Source: Sphaeramia orbicularis
Lineage: Eukaryota; Chordata; Actinopteri; Kurtiformes; Apogonidae
DNA: 64,000 nt
Direction: 5' to 3'
Assembly (NCBI RefSeq): GCF_902148855.1
Contig: NC_043969.1
Location: 29,455,853 to 29,519,852, forward strand
Positions 35,944 through 47,910 of the stretch are shown here, in pieces (position 1 is the first letter of the stretch; every line of letters begins with the position of its first letter). The notes below the pieces were generated by a model. That model ran no database searches. It was not told the DNA's origin and was given only the letters and a program-made list of their open reading frames with translations. Both the position numbers and the translations under genes were made by a program.

Positions 35944-38827
35944 AAAAAACTAAAAAAATGGCCGATTTTTCAGCATATGAAAAGTTGCTGCTTTCACTTG
36001 AAGTTGCCAAAAATTATCATTACCATAGTGTCAGGTATTATTGACTGCAACTCCTGCAATTTTGGTGAAAAAAAAAATTAATTGGTCTAGGATAGGGGAT
36101 ATCAGTATGAAGGGAAGTCTGGTTATGTAGGGTAAAGTAATTATGGGTACATAGGGTAAATTGTCAAGTCCTTGAGGCTGGTAATCAAAATTATCTGTCA
36201 AGCACAAATGATTTAATATTATCCCAATATTAGTGAATAATGATAGGTATAAATAATGTTTAAAACCTGTGATCATTAAGGTTGAGATATAAACTTCTCT
36301 TGGGCAAGTGAAGTAAGAGACAAAAAATGTAAATGTGGACGTCAAATATAGTTTTTAAAACAATGAAAATCAATTGGCTCTCATTTATTTTGTAGACATT
36401 ATTTAGAAACAGTGAAGTTGGTTTTAGGACTCCCAAACAGTTATGTGTCAGCAACAAATGACAAAATAAGTCTATCTTAAAGTTGTTGGGGTTTTTTTCA
36501 CCCAACATGTTTATAGTCCCCTGACTGTACTTATTTGCTATTTTCATGCAATAACAACTCAGTTCTATTTTAAAGTAGGACTAGGGTTATACAGTGCCCT
36601 CACAAATGTTGAGAAAAAGCTTGATGAAAGGAGGCACTGTGAGCAGTTTTGGTGCATAGAAAAAAAGAAAAAAGAAAAAAAAACAAGTCTTCTGCAACAA
36701 CATTTGTAATATGAGGAAAAATAACATTTAATGTGGATCCCTTAAAGCAGGAGGTGTTACAGTAAGTGGAACACAATAAGGGAGTTGAAATTAGCCACAG
36801 TTAACTCCTGCCTAGAATATGGAAATACGCCCAACCTGATTTGCAATTGTCATTGATCATATGTGTTAGTTTGATTTGGTTTTGAATGTCAAACCAGAGC
36901 ATTTGAATGCATTTTGGATGTTGAATCTGACATGTCTGCTGTGGACACTGAATGTATGAAGTTGTGCAATTATTGGATTGATTTTTCTTACACTCACTAC
37001 AAAAATGGAAGAGATGGACCTAATTATTTTATCATATAGAGCTATGCTGAATGCTGTTGTTATAATCAACCACATTAGGAATATTTTTTAATTTTTATCA
37101 CCACAATATGTGAATTTTTTTTCCCAAAGCATCCTGAACTTGAGTCTGTTTCTGATTTCCTCCTTTGTAAATGAATGTAATCATTCAGAGATTAGCCTTG
37201 ATTCTCATGTACACAGCCTCAAGAGGAACTGGCAGGTTTTAAAAGATTCTAATTACCTAACTTAGAAAAAGCGCCATTAAAGCTTATGAGCAAAGAGCTT
37301 TATTTTCACCAAAATTTAATTTTCAGCTCTTATTCACAATTTGGGGTTTCTTTGTGCATTATTGCATAGCATTTGCATTATCTTTTACCCCATCCATAAA
37401 ATCAAACCACCGTTTACTTGCTCATGTAATTTGTAAAAAGCGTGTCAAATAATGTTAGATTGATTCCTTCACTGACCGCAGTAAATCTCAAACTAAATAT
37501 TCTTTTTCAAATAATTGTGAAACAACAAAATGTCGAGCAACTTACCACGGACGGTTAGCTCCATGTTTCCATACTGTAGGTGTAGGTGGAAAGATGAACC
37601 TTTACAAGATAAATGATGAACTGTGTCAGCACTTTAAACCAGGTGGATGCAAATGCATGAACAGGGAGCTGCTGTGGGTGGAAAAGGATTCAAATAACAT
37701 ACATTGTGGTTTAAGATTTGCTTTCAAGCTCAGGTTTAACAATGTGTGCTGTTGAACATGAAACTGCTCTAAATCCTAATGTCCTTAAAAATACTACTTT
37801 CAGCTTGGATGTTGAAAAAATATTATTTTTCTCTTAAAATAATAATGGTCATAGCAGTACTATAGTAGTGACAAAAGAGCATGTTGTTGGTATTTTCTAC
37901 ATCTTTACTTCCCTGTTTCTATATGAGTGAACCCGACAGTTTTTGGTAAAATAAAAGACATCAAAAGAATATTAAGAGTCATGTCACTGGTGATTTGTAG
38001 GTAGTAAATCTGTGAAAGCGTAAATAAATAGATAAATAAAAACCCATTAAGCTGAACGTAGCACATACAGAAGGAAGAAAGAAGAAAGAAGCACAAACCA
38101 CATGACCACAAACATTAAATCTGTCATTACATATTTATTTCAGTCACATTGGTTTCATAATTCATTTTTGCAAGACAAAGCATGCAGTTGGAAAATACTC
38201 CATACAGTATCCTCTAGGTACTCTCCTTTTCCAACTGCTGAAATATATCAGTGAACTTGGCAGGTAAATATATGCATACAGTTTATGGTACAATCCCAGT
38301 GGCTTGGATATCATGAGAGCTCAGTCCAGTCTGGTGAACTGCATCATCCTCACGTACGAAAACAATAAAAATCATAGTGTACTGACAGAAAACATGTAAC
38401 ACTTAAGGAGTGATAGTTTTATATATTGTAGTTAAAACTGTGTCATGTACTTTTTCTTCAATTTTGTGTGTGTGTTTTACTGGAAAGACAACAGAAAGAT
38501 ACAAAAATCACATGCAGAAGTTAAAACTTTGATAAAACCTAGATTCTGTATTGACAAAAGAATAAAAAATAAAATGTAGATGATTACTTAGGAGCTTGGA
38601 AGTTTTTAAAAACAGTTTTGTATAAGGAAAATTTCAATCAGCACAGTGAGTCAGAGGAAATATCCAACCTCGTATGTCACCAGTTGTACGTCCTCGGCTG
38701 TCAACCCAAACCACACTTGGTCCTATTTCCACCTGGAGGATGTTGTGAATGTATATTCTACAAACTGCCACCAGAACATGTGTGTTTATCTGCCACACAG
38801 CTTAAGTCTTTTTCATTTCCAGGGGCT
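35944..38827. other. No gene seen between P2Y14-like copy 2 and p2ry12
   Basis: AT-rich intergenic DNA. The segment at about 37545-37570 (CAC after a splice-like context, then ccatgtttcc) could be a noncoding 5' exon of P2Y14-like copy 2, without firm support. The right end should hold the p2ry12 3'UTR. Confidence 0.45.
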
Positions 38828-40672
38828 TTATGTGCAGGCAGTGGAGTCTCTCAGAGGGCTACTGCCTGTATCTGTGTCTGACCCTCTACCGGTTAACCAG
38901 CTACATGTACCATCCGGCAGCCTCAGGGTCTTGAACAAGGTGGTCCTGAAGGATTTACAGAGAAAGAAGTAAATCAGAGGGTCCAGAAGAGAGTTTAGAG
39001 ATGAGAGGAAGAGCGTACTCTCCTTGAGCTGAAAAAAGAAGAGTTTGAGTTTGCAGTCAAAGATTCCTCGGGTCTGGCTTATGGTGTACGGCACTCGGGC
39101 AAAGTGAAACGGCACAAAACACACAAAGAACACTGCCAGAACTAGAAACACATTTGCATTCATTTTTCTTTTAGCCTGGTGAGGCCTATTTGTTGTTGTC
39201 CTGCTAGGTGCTCTACATATAGTCCCTCCAGTGTTGTGGGACTTGGTGCGGGAGTAGGATTTGTAAAGTTCTTTAGTGATTAGTGTGTAGCACACTATCA
39301 CAGTCGCCAGATTACCCCAGAAAATAACTTGACAGACATGATTAACCACCTCATGCCAGTAAAGGCCGGCCTTGGTCTTCAGGTCGCTGCACTTGAAGTA
39401 TGGTGACTTTGGGGTTTTACTGGTTAGGATCACATTGGGCAGACAGAGAACAAGTAGAAAACCCCAGATGACTCCAGAAAGGATCTTCCGTCGAGTCAGC
39501 CTGGCTGCGTTAGTCCCTCTGAAGGGCTTTAGGGTCTTTCTGCAGCGATCAATGCTGATGAGGCCGAAGAAGAGGATGCTGATATACATGGTAAGGTAGA
39601 AGAGCACTGACGAAACCCGGCATACGAAAATACGAAGTCCAATGGAAGCCATGTTTGAATCTGACAACACCTGCAGAAACACAAGCTTAGTGTTTTAACA
39701 TTTAACTCATGAACACTCACCTCAAATCTCAACTTTATATTTCATTAACCCTTTATCGGGCAAGTGGTAATTTCTGAATACATTACAAGACAGTGACAGC
39801 AACAGTTACAGTGAGGACAATGAGTCAGTAATCTCAGGTCTAATGTGGTCTACAGGGTCTGTAAGGTCCACCTCTGCATGAACAGTGAGTGTACCTGCTC
39901 TGTTAGGTACCATGAAGTAATGGTGCTAATGTAAGGAATGATGTTCAAAGGGATAATATGGATGTGGACAGGGGTCTGGATCAGCACTTATGTCAGTATG
40001 ATGTTCTAAAATACATGTTCCTTTCATCTTATATGTGTTTGTCTTGTATTTTTTATATTTACTTTTTAGTTAGTGTAGTTTTATTTCAAGCGAACAGAAT
40101 CTTCAGATGACAACATGGTCAAATAAAATTTTTCAGCGCTTGAAAAGGGGTGAGAAGAAGTATAACTTATAGACTCCCACCCCTTTTTACAAACTGATAA
40201 TTCAATTAATTCCCCTTTCCTTTGAATTTTTTTTTCCACTTACAGGTAAGGAACCAAATAAGGTAACTTCATTGATCACAGTTTTCTATATAACAATAAA
40301 ACATTTTGAAAAATTTCACATAAGTAATAAAGTCTTGTTATGTCTTCTAATAACACACTAAGGTTGACATTTTGAATTTCACAGTATTTCTATGAGTGCC
40401 TTATAAAGGGTTAACCTCACCTTGAAGGGGAAGGTAAAAGTCATGATGATGTCTGCAACCACAATATTCTTCAGGTATATAATGAAATGAGACCGTGAGG
40501 GAATGCGTAAAAACACCCACGCTGCAACAGCATTGAGTATTATCCCCACCAGGAACAAGAAGGAGTAAAGAATAGGAAAAACCACTGTCTTCAAAACATT
40601 GTCCCGGGAACAGGTGGTGTTAGTGAGGCTACGGTTGCCAGCAGACAGGAGGAAGGCTGTGTTTCTGTCCAT
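38828..40672 (-). CDS. p2ry12: P2Y12-type ADP receptor (2 coding exons)
   Basis: Exons 40421-40672 and 38828-39670 join in frame (FPFK|VLSD) to 364 residues (human 342). P2Y12 is the Gi-coupled ADP receptor of platelets/thrombocytes and microglia. Subtype marks: VIFWGNLATVIVCYTLITKE (TM5), FVPFHFARVPYTISQTR (TM6) and KESTLFLSSLNSLLDPLIYF (TM7), all close to human P2Y12. H6.52, R6.55 and K7.35 are kept, as are the N-terminal and ECL3 cysteines. Oddities: the DRY motif reads DRC (ISIDRCRK), and ICL3 carries an insertion of roughly 20 residues rich in Thr/Arg/Pro. A TTTTTCAG acceptor 14 bases before the ATG at 40672 supports this start. It is directly followed on the same strand side by igsf10, as in human 3q25. 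Confidence 0.94.
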
Positions 40673-41103
40673 GAAGAGATCTGTCTGAAAAATACAGTGG
40701 AAAACTGTTCTCCATGTGCTCTCAATATTCTTCAAAAGGAATTTAAAAAAAAGTTAGAAAACTGAGTCTCTGTTGAAATGTCTTTTTTTTTTCAATTTCA
40801 CATGAAGAAGTCCACAATGTAAAGCTATTCAGTATTCTCTAAGTCTTTTCCAAGACGCATGTTGTATGTGACACAGTGTCATATAGTCTAAAAACACTAA
40901 AAAGTATTACATTACTGACCTAAATGGGAAAAACCTAAATTGATTTAAGTCATTTTGAAGCATAGTCAGCAGTATGGTGTTGTAACTGACCTGGTTATTC
41001 AGTCCCACAATGATCGCTTTGTGTCAGTGGAGTTCAAGCAAACTCCCAGATGAGTTATTAATGAGACTTCTGGCTCCACTGTCATCTGAATATATTTCAG
41101 TCC

Positions 41104-41108
41104 AGTGT

Positions 41109-41140
<32 letters not shown>
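41104..41140. repeat. (GT)n microsatellite
   Basis: Dinucleotide run upstream of p2ry12. Confidence 0.93.
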
Positions 41141-41257
41141 TAGTCACAGGAAGACTTTCTCTTTCTCTTCTCCTTTCTCTTTCCTGTCATGAGGACAGAC
41201 TCCAGTCCACATTTTGGTGTTTAAGAATATTTACTTGTCAGTATATATTTTAGATGT

Positions 41258-41330
41258 GTACATGCAACACACGCAGACATTGACCTTCTGTATTTAACCC
41301 ATCATGCAGGACCACACCACAATAAAATTA
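41258..41330. repeat. Fragment of the SINE-like repeat also at 46.9 kb
   Basis: 'acatgcaacacacgcagaca' followed by 'accttctgtatttaaccca' matches the start of the repeat at 46937-47142 (acatgcaacacacagtgaaa). Confidence 0.55.
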
Positions 41331-42393
41331 TTAAAAAAAAATATGATAAAACAATTTAACAACTTGCAGTCTTTTCCCCCAGTTTTAGTTTAATTTAAGC
41401 AATTACTCATGTAGTAAATTGCTTTTACAATGCAAGTTTTAAGCTCAGCATCATTAACATAAAACATACAAACATCCAAGTGAAACACATTTGATACACT
41501 GAAGTAATTTGCACAGTATTTTGCATATACAGTGGATAGTAGCACGAGTGTCATACAATATTAAACCAATGTTGGAATAAGAAATATAGTGTTTTTTAGA
41601 GTGAAATGTGTTTTAGTGTTTATTATTATTTTTATTTATTTCACTTTTGCTTAACCAGGAAAGTCTGACTGAGATTAAAAATGTCTTTTACAGGCAGCAA
41701 CATAAAATACATGTCAATTACAATCAGTATTTGTAATTATAGAAGCACTTAATATTGTGTTTTACTGTGGTATATAGTAAAGTGTTCCACGATGGGAAGT
41801 AGTTTTGAGAATACCTTACATGAAGTAAACAGACCGTGTCTGTGTTTCAATTCAGGTTTCACAAGATCTTTTATTTTAGTTGACACCAGTGTCTGCACGT
41901 CTACTTCTCCCCATCACATGACCTTCATGGACTTCTGCCCTTTATCCTCTTCATGCGGTCTGCATGGCAACGCTGCCACTTCTTGTATCTGCAGCAGGAT
42001 TGCCTACTCAGCAGCATTCACTTCCCCTGTGAGCATGCCTACGTGTAGTGCAATGATGTTGTTATGTCATGTATATTCAGCCTAAATTTAGCCTTATGTA
42101 CTGTACATCAAAGCATACAATCACATTTGCCACAGCTGTGATCTTCATACATCTGCATTTGATCAGGACTGTGTCAAGCATAACCTCTGGGAGAAGATCC
42201 AACACATAGATATGCTTCTCTTCTGTTTAACATCACTCTCCCTAGACATGCATCTGTCTATACCTGTCTTTGAGCTTGTATTTGTATTATGTCTTCCAAC
42301 AGGAATAATATTGGAAAAAAAAAAAAAATACTACTGATGCTACTGCAAATGGTGCCTGTATTATTTCATATAACTACCTCTTGCATTAATGTA

Positions 42394-42744
42394 CAGTCGC
42401 GGAAAAAATTATTAGACCACCCTTGTTTTCTTCAATTTCTTGTTCATTTTAATGCCTGGTACAACTAAAGGTACATTTGTTTGGACAAATATAATGATAA
42501 CAACAAAAATAGCTCATAAGAATTTAATTTAAGAACTGATATCTAGGCATTTTCTATATTTTCTTGATAATAACCAAAATCACTTCAGTTCTTACATCAA
42601 TAGCTATGGCATTGTGCTGCCAAAACAGTGCTTTTAGGCATTCCATTTTTTCTTTTCTGTCTGTTTTAGTCACATGATACACACAAAAGTTAGTTAGTTT
42701 GTTTTTGATGACTTTTGATGGTCTAATATTTTTTTCTGCGACTG
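42394..42744. mobile_element. Tc1/mariner-type MITE, copy 1
   Basis: Ends CAGTCGCGGAAAAAATTATT and the matching inverted AATATTTTTTTCTGCGACTG, flanked by TA on both sides. It is 351 bases long with no coding sequence. The copy at 52106-52466 is the same family. Confidence 0.9.
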
Positions 42745-44694
42745 TATAAATGTGCGTGATTTATTCCCAGTTTAGCCTAAGGTAGTGAAATGGTTAGTGA
42801 GCGCTCAGACGCAGACACACAGGTCAGTTCTACACATTATTTTCACAGAGTAATCCTCATCAGCTCCCTCTCAGACTGACAGGAAGAGGGGAATGAGTGG
42901 AGGAAATAAAAAGAAAGTAACCCAAGACTTGACTGACTTTCCATTCAAACCCCCCTGAGCCTCCTCAACTCCACACATGCTTTTCTAACTCTCTGTAGGT
43001 GCACTGCTCTTCTCACCTTCCACATCACCCCTGACCTTCAAGTCACCGCTCTCACTTTCATCAAGCTTCAAACCACAAGGCTGCATTTGCGCTGCTGCTG
43101 TACTGCCAGCAGAAATCAATATAAACACTTTTTGATCATGTGGAGATAATGAAGCTGGAGAGCGGAGGGATAAACAAACTCTGCAGAGGAGTGTTGCCAG
43201 TAGCCGTCTACTACACACTTTTGAAAGACTTTTATCACAACACCAAGCATGAGGTTAGGGAAAAGGTGATGGAAAGAAACCCAAGTGTTTGAGGGAAAAC
43301 ATTAAGCTAATAACAGACACAGAGCTGTAACAGCTGTGGTCAGAAGAGCCTGGTTTATCTGTACTCAGGCTGAACTTTAACCCCTGACCCTTACAAGCAG
43401 TTGATCATCTTGTCATCGTGACAGGGAGAAATACGTCATTAACACGACTTATTAACACATAGAGGAAGGAAAAAAAAAACATCTAGGGTGGTCCTTACAT
43501 GTTGCTTGTTTGTCGCTGCCATTGTCTTTATGTGTGCATGCTTTTGTGTATACATTTCCTTTGGCAGGCTTTCAGTTTAGATTCAGCTAGCAGGGTTGAA
43601 ATGTGGGGGCCACACTTTGTTTTGACAGTGTAAGGTTTCTTTAGCTACTGCTGCTGCTGCTGGCATGCTGTTCAGAGCAGGTTCCAGGGTCTGCCTCCCA
43701 TCTGGTTATTCGCACTGACAAACCTAACGCAGCTCATATAGAGGGTGGGGAGATAAGAGGATGTAATGTATAGGTGGGTTGTATTGAGGTTGAAGCCACA
43801 TTTGCTGTCATGCACCATTAGAGTGTAAAACATCGTTCAGTGTTTATGGTAAAAATGTGGTGAAATGGTCTGTTTGTTCTGTTGTAGCTACTGGTTTTAT
43901 TTCGTCAGTTTTGTGAGGGTTCTACTTTCCTAACCACTGACTTGTGTGCATTCTGTTTTTTTTTTTTTTTCATGAGCCCCATGTGTCCAGTCCAGTGTGT
44001 GTTTATTGTCTGCATCAAAACTGCACACGCACACACACACATACATCAGTGGGTCCAACTGGCTCCCGGGCTTTTCTCTCTACCAGTGAATTATGTCGTT
44101 GATTCCATCCTGAGCTCACATAGACACTTTCCTAGCAACTGCTTTTGTTTGGGTATTGGTACAAATCACTGCTCATCTCACAGGCCTGGCATATGCATCA
44201 GTGAATGACCTACTAAACACCTGCGTTACACAACATATCCTCTCACAAACAGAGGAAAGATCCATATCGATTTCCATGATCTGAAGTTGGCTTTTATGAT
44301 AAATTATATATTTTTGCTGCAATGACACCACACCAGGGAATGCCGTTCTCGTATTTTTAGTGCTTCTGGCACGTGTTAGTGATGGCATTCCTCATCCTGA
44401 GTGTTGATGTTTGTCTGATAATCCCTCAACCCCCTGTCTGAGGAAGCAGGATGCACAGATGACTGGAGAAATGGAAAAAAACAGGGACAACAGCTCCCTT
44501 TGAGAGGCCTTCCAGTCCGGGATACCGTGCATATTTGACAGGGTGATTCTGTATGTTCAGTGGAGAGCTGTGTGCACACAGAGCCGATGTAACAGGCAGT
44601 AGATAGACAAAGGGACACTGCAGAGGGTGTCAGCATCAGCTGGTTACCACAATGGTGGATAATACCTGCACAGAGAGGCTGGAGTCATGTACAA
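42745..44694. other. No gene seen
   Basis: Mixed-composition intergenic DNA between p2ry12 and igsf10. It contains short open frames without family features. Confidence 0.5.
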
Positions 44695-45354
44695 TAGGGG
44701 TGTCAAACTCATTTTAGTTCAGGGGCCACATTCAGCCCAATTTGATCTCAAGTGGGCCGGACCAGTAAAATAATAACAGTGAAAAAAGGAAAATTATATT
44801 ATGATCAGGTTTACATCTACAAAGTTACCTTAAAAATCTGAATAACATGAACAACTTGAAATGTCTTAAGAAAAACAAGTGCAATTTTAGCAATATTCTG
44901 CCTCGGTTTATCAGTTTATCATTTACACAAGTGCATTACAATCACACAAAACATTTAGTAACAGGCAGAATATTGGTAAAATTGCATTTACTTTCCTTAA
45001 GACATTTCCGTTTGTTCATATTTGTTCAGGTTATTCACATTTTTTGTAAAAGTATAGTTTGGTAATGTAAACATTTTCATATAATTTTACTTTTTTACAC
45101 CAAAAAAACAAAGAGAACATTTGCGGTTGCCATTATTATAGGTTATAATGATAATATTTTACTGGTCTGACCCACTTGAAATCTAATGGACTGTATGTGT
45201 CTCTATGTGAAACCTAAATTAAAATGATTTTGACACCATTGATTGTTAATATCTTCAGTGTAATTTTTGCATTTCACAAATTCATCCCGCGGGCCGGATT
45301 TCGATCCTTTGGCGGGCTGGATTTGGCCCCTGGCCTGCATATTTGACACCTGTG
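44695..45354 (+). mobile_element. hAT MITE family A, copy 1
   Basis: Starts TAGGGGTGTCAAACTCATTT and ends ATTTGACACCTGTG. The 8 bases atgtacaa flank both ends exactly. The subterminal phrase 'caggggccacattcagccc' is shared with copies 2 and 3. It is noncoding. Confidence 0.93.
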
Positions 45355-45402
45355 ATGTACAAGATAAGACAGGAGTCAGTGAATGTACAGGCAGGTCCAT
45401 AC

Positions 45403-45655
45403 ATTTTTTTTTTTGTTTTTTGTTTTTTTTGTAGAGAACCAGTTTTTATACTCACACATAGTTCTTTTTTTATATGAATATTTATTCTATTTTCTGTATT
45501 CTATAGTTTTTATATGCATATTTATTCTATCTTGCATATAGTATCCTGTATTTATAGAGCCTTTTTTATAGAGTCTTTTTTTTGCTTCTACCTGCTGAGC
45601 CAACTGCATCGAAATTTCATTTTTGATGTAAAATCTATAAGTCTGAGTCTATAAG
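45403..45655 (+). repeat. LINE 3' tail inserted in the Tc1 end
   Basis: T-rich sequence with repeated 'ttttatatgcatatttattc', then 'ctgctgagccaactgcatcg' + 'aaatttcatttttgatg', ending in a 'gtctgagtctata' tail. This layout fits the 3' end of a fish non-LTR element. Confidence 0.5.
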
Positions 45656-46090
45656 CATTTGGACAGATTTTGCCCCTATATGCCACCACAGTAGATCTAA
45701 AATCAAGCAATTAAGATGTGGTTGAAATGTAGACTTTCAACTGTAATTCAAGGGATTTGAAAAAAAAAATATGTTGCATTAACTGTTTCAAAAATGACAC
45801 CATTTTAAACATAGTCTGTGCATTTCAGAGGCCTAAAAGTAATTGAACAACTGATGGACAAGCAGCTTCATGTCCAGATGTGGCCTACTCCCTCATTATT
45901 CTATGTCAGCTGAAGCAGATAAAAGGTGTTAAAATGCTGAATTTATATTTGGTTGCTATTCACTGGAATTCTCAAAATCAGATCCAAAGAGGTGAGGTCT
46001 GATAAAACAAAATAAATCTGTCAGAGAGAAATCTTTAGAATGGACCAAAATAACCCAATGTTGAGCTCAATAACACCAAAAGGCCTAGAA

Positions 46091-46742
46091 CAGTGGTGTC
46101 AAACTCATTTTAGTTCAAGGGCCACATTCAGCCCAATATGATATCAACTGGACCGGTAAAATAATAACAATTAAACATCTAAAATTACAATATGAAAATG
46201 TTAAGAGCTACAAAGTATTCTTCAAAAAAGGTGAATAACATGAACAACCACAAACAACCTGAAATTTCCTATAAAATAACTACAATTTCAACAATATTAT
46301 ACCTCAGTTTATCATTTTCACATGTACATTAAAACTTATACATCGCAGTGGATCTATAAATACACAAAAATGTTTAGTAACAGGCAGAATATTGGTCAAA
46401 TTGTCACAAATTTTTCTTACGGCATTTCAGGTTGTTTATATTAGTTCAGGTTATTCAAATATTTTGGGAAAAGATAGTTGGTAATGTACATATTTTTATG
46501 TAATTCTACTTTTTTACACCAAAACAAAGAGAAATATTTGCAGTTGTCATTATTTATAGGTTATTATGATGGTATTTTACTGGTCCCCTTGAGATTGAAT
46601 TGGGTTGAATTTGGAACTTGAACTAAAATGATTGTTAATATCTTCTGTGTAATTTTTACATTTCACAAATTCAACCCACAGGCCAGTTTGGACTCTTTGG
46701 TGGGCCGGTTTTGGTCCATGGGCCGTACGTTTAACACCCCTG
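46091..46742 (+). mobile_element. hAT MITE family A, copy 2
   Basis: Starts CAGTGGTGTCAAACTCATTT and ends TTTAACACCCCTG. Flanks are gcctagaa and gcctagag, an 8-base target duplication with one change. It sits inside the Tc1 relic, in the same orientation as copy 1. Confidence 0.92.
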
Positions 46743-46839
46743 GCCTAGAGGAACATGGAAGTCAACTAAAGTAGATGATGACAGAATTATTTTGATAATG
46801 AAGAAAAATGCTTTTACAACATAGAAGAATCTTTCAGTG

Positions 46840-46841
<2 letters not shown>

Positions 46842-46909
<68 letters not shown>
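46842..46909. repeat. (TA)n microsatellite with adjoining (TTTA)n
   Basis: Pure TA run of about 34 units, followed by TTTA/TTTAT steps to 46940, at the boundary between the Tc1 relic and the SINE-like repeat. Confidence 0.95.
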
Positions 46910-46913
<4 letters not shown>

Positions 46914-46936
46914 TTATTTATTTTATTTATTTATTT

Positions 46937-47142
46937 TTTTACATGCAACACACAGTGAAATTAACCTTTTGCTTATATCCCATCACTAGCTGAACATGCA
47001 GGAACACACCACACACTGAAGACTAGGAGCAGTGGGCTGACACGTCAAGCACCTGGAGAGGTTAAGTGCTTTGTTGAAGGGTACATCAGTCATCAATTTC
47101 TCTGCTTATACAGGGACTCGAACTGTCTCTAACCTTCTAGAC
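46937..47142 (-). repeat. SINE-like repeat (tRNA-type box on the minus strand)
   Basis: Contains 'aggaacacaccacacactga', 'ggagcagtgggctgacacg', 'ggttaagtgctttgttgaag' and 'gggactcgaactgtc'. The last is a degenerate reversed B-box (GGTTCGAATCC type). This is a common teleost short repeat. It is broken by hAT copy 3; about 12 bases of it continue at 47823-47834. Confidence 0.6.
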
Positions 47143-47822
47143 CACAGGTGTCAAACATGTGGGGCCAAATCCAGCCTGCCAGAGGGTCCAGTCCGGCCTT
47201 TGGAATGAATTTGTGAAATGCAAAAAGTACACTAACATATTAACAATCCTTTTAGTTCAGGTTCCACATTCAGACCAATTCAATCTTAAGTGGGCAGGAC
47301 CAGTAAAATACTATCATAATAACATATAAATAATGACAACTCCAAATGTTTCTCTTTGTAAATGTAAATATTTTTCATGTATTGACACTAGAACAAAGTA
47401 TAATTTCGCAAAAAATGTGAATAACCTGAACAAATATGAACAACCTGAAATGTCTTAAGAGAAGTAAGTACAATTTTAACATTAACAATATTCTGCCTGT
47501 TACTAAATGTTTTGTTTGTTTGTAGATCCATTGTGATCTGTAAGTTATAATGTACATGTGTAAATGATAAACTGAGGTGTAATATTGTTAAAATTACACT
47601 TATTTTTTCAGTTTGTTCATGTTATTCACATCTTTTGAAAGGGTACTTTGTAGATGTAAACCTGTTCATACTGTAAATCTACTTTTTTCGCTCTAAAACA
47701 GAGAAAAGTTTGGAGTTGACATTATTTATATATTATTATGTTATTATTTTACTGGTTCAGCCCACTTCAGATCCAATTTAGCTGAACGTGGCCCCTGAAC
47801 TAAAATGAGTTTGACACCCCTA
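47143..47822 (-). mobile_element. hAT MITE family A, copy 3 (inverted)
   Basis: Starts CACAGGTGTCAAACATGTGG and ends ATGAGTTTGACACCCCTA, reversed relative to copies 1 and 2. Flanks are ttctagac and ttctggac, an 8-base duplication with one change. Confidence 0.92.
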
Positions 47823-47910
47823 TTCTGGACCAAATACAGAACATGGATGAGTATGCAAGTCTGTCATCAAAATCTATGATCAAGAAACGCCTTCACCAAT
47901 GAGCTAGACA

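Larger units (their letters stand above)
40673..42393. other. No gene seen: p2ry12 5' flank
   Basis: Holds the upstream noncoding region of p2ry12, a GT microsatellite and a short SINE-like piece. A + strand open frame at 41792-42085 has no family features. Confidence 0.5.
45388..47910 (+). mobile_element. Tc1-type relic interrupted by later insertions
   Basis: The left end is TA-CAGGCAGGTCCATA. After an inserted LINE tail it continues 'agcatttggacagatttt'. Diverged transposase-like sequence lies around 45980-46090 and 46743-46830: a 'gatccaaagaggtgaggtc' + 'tgataaaacaaaataaat' part, and a part translating P-R-K-S-T-K-V-D-D-D-R-I-I-L-I. It resumes at about 47835-47905 ('aagtctgtcatcaaaatcta'). 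No right end was found. The insertions are listed separately. Confidence 0.6.

Noticed and set aside
41792-42085. 97-codon + strand frame upstream of p2ry12
   Set aside because: No signal peptide, domain or splice context that I could support.
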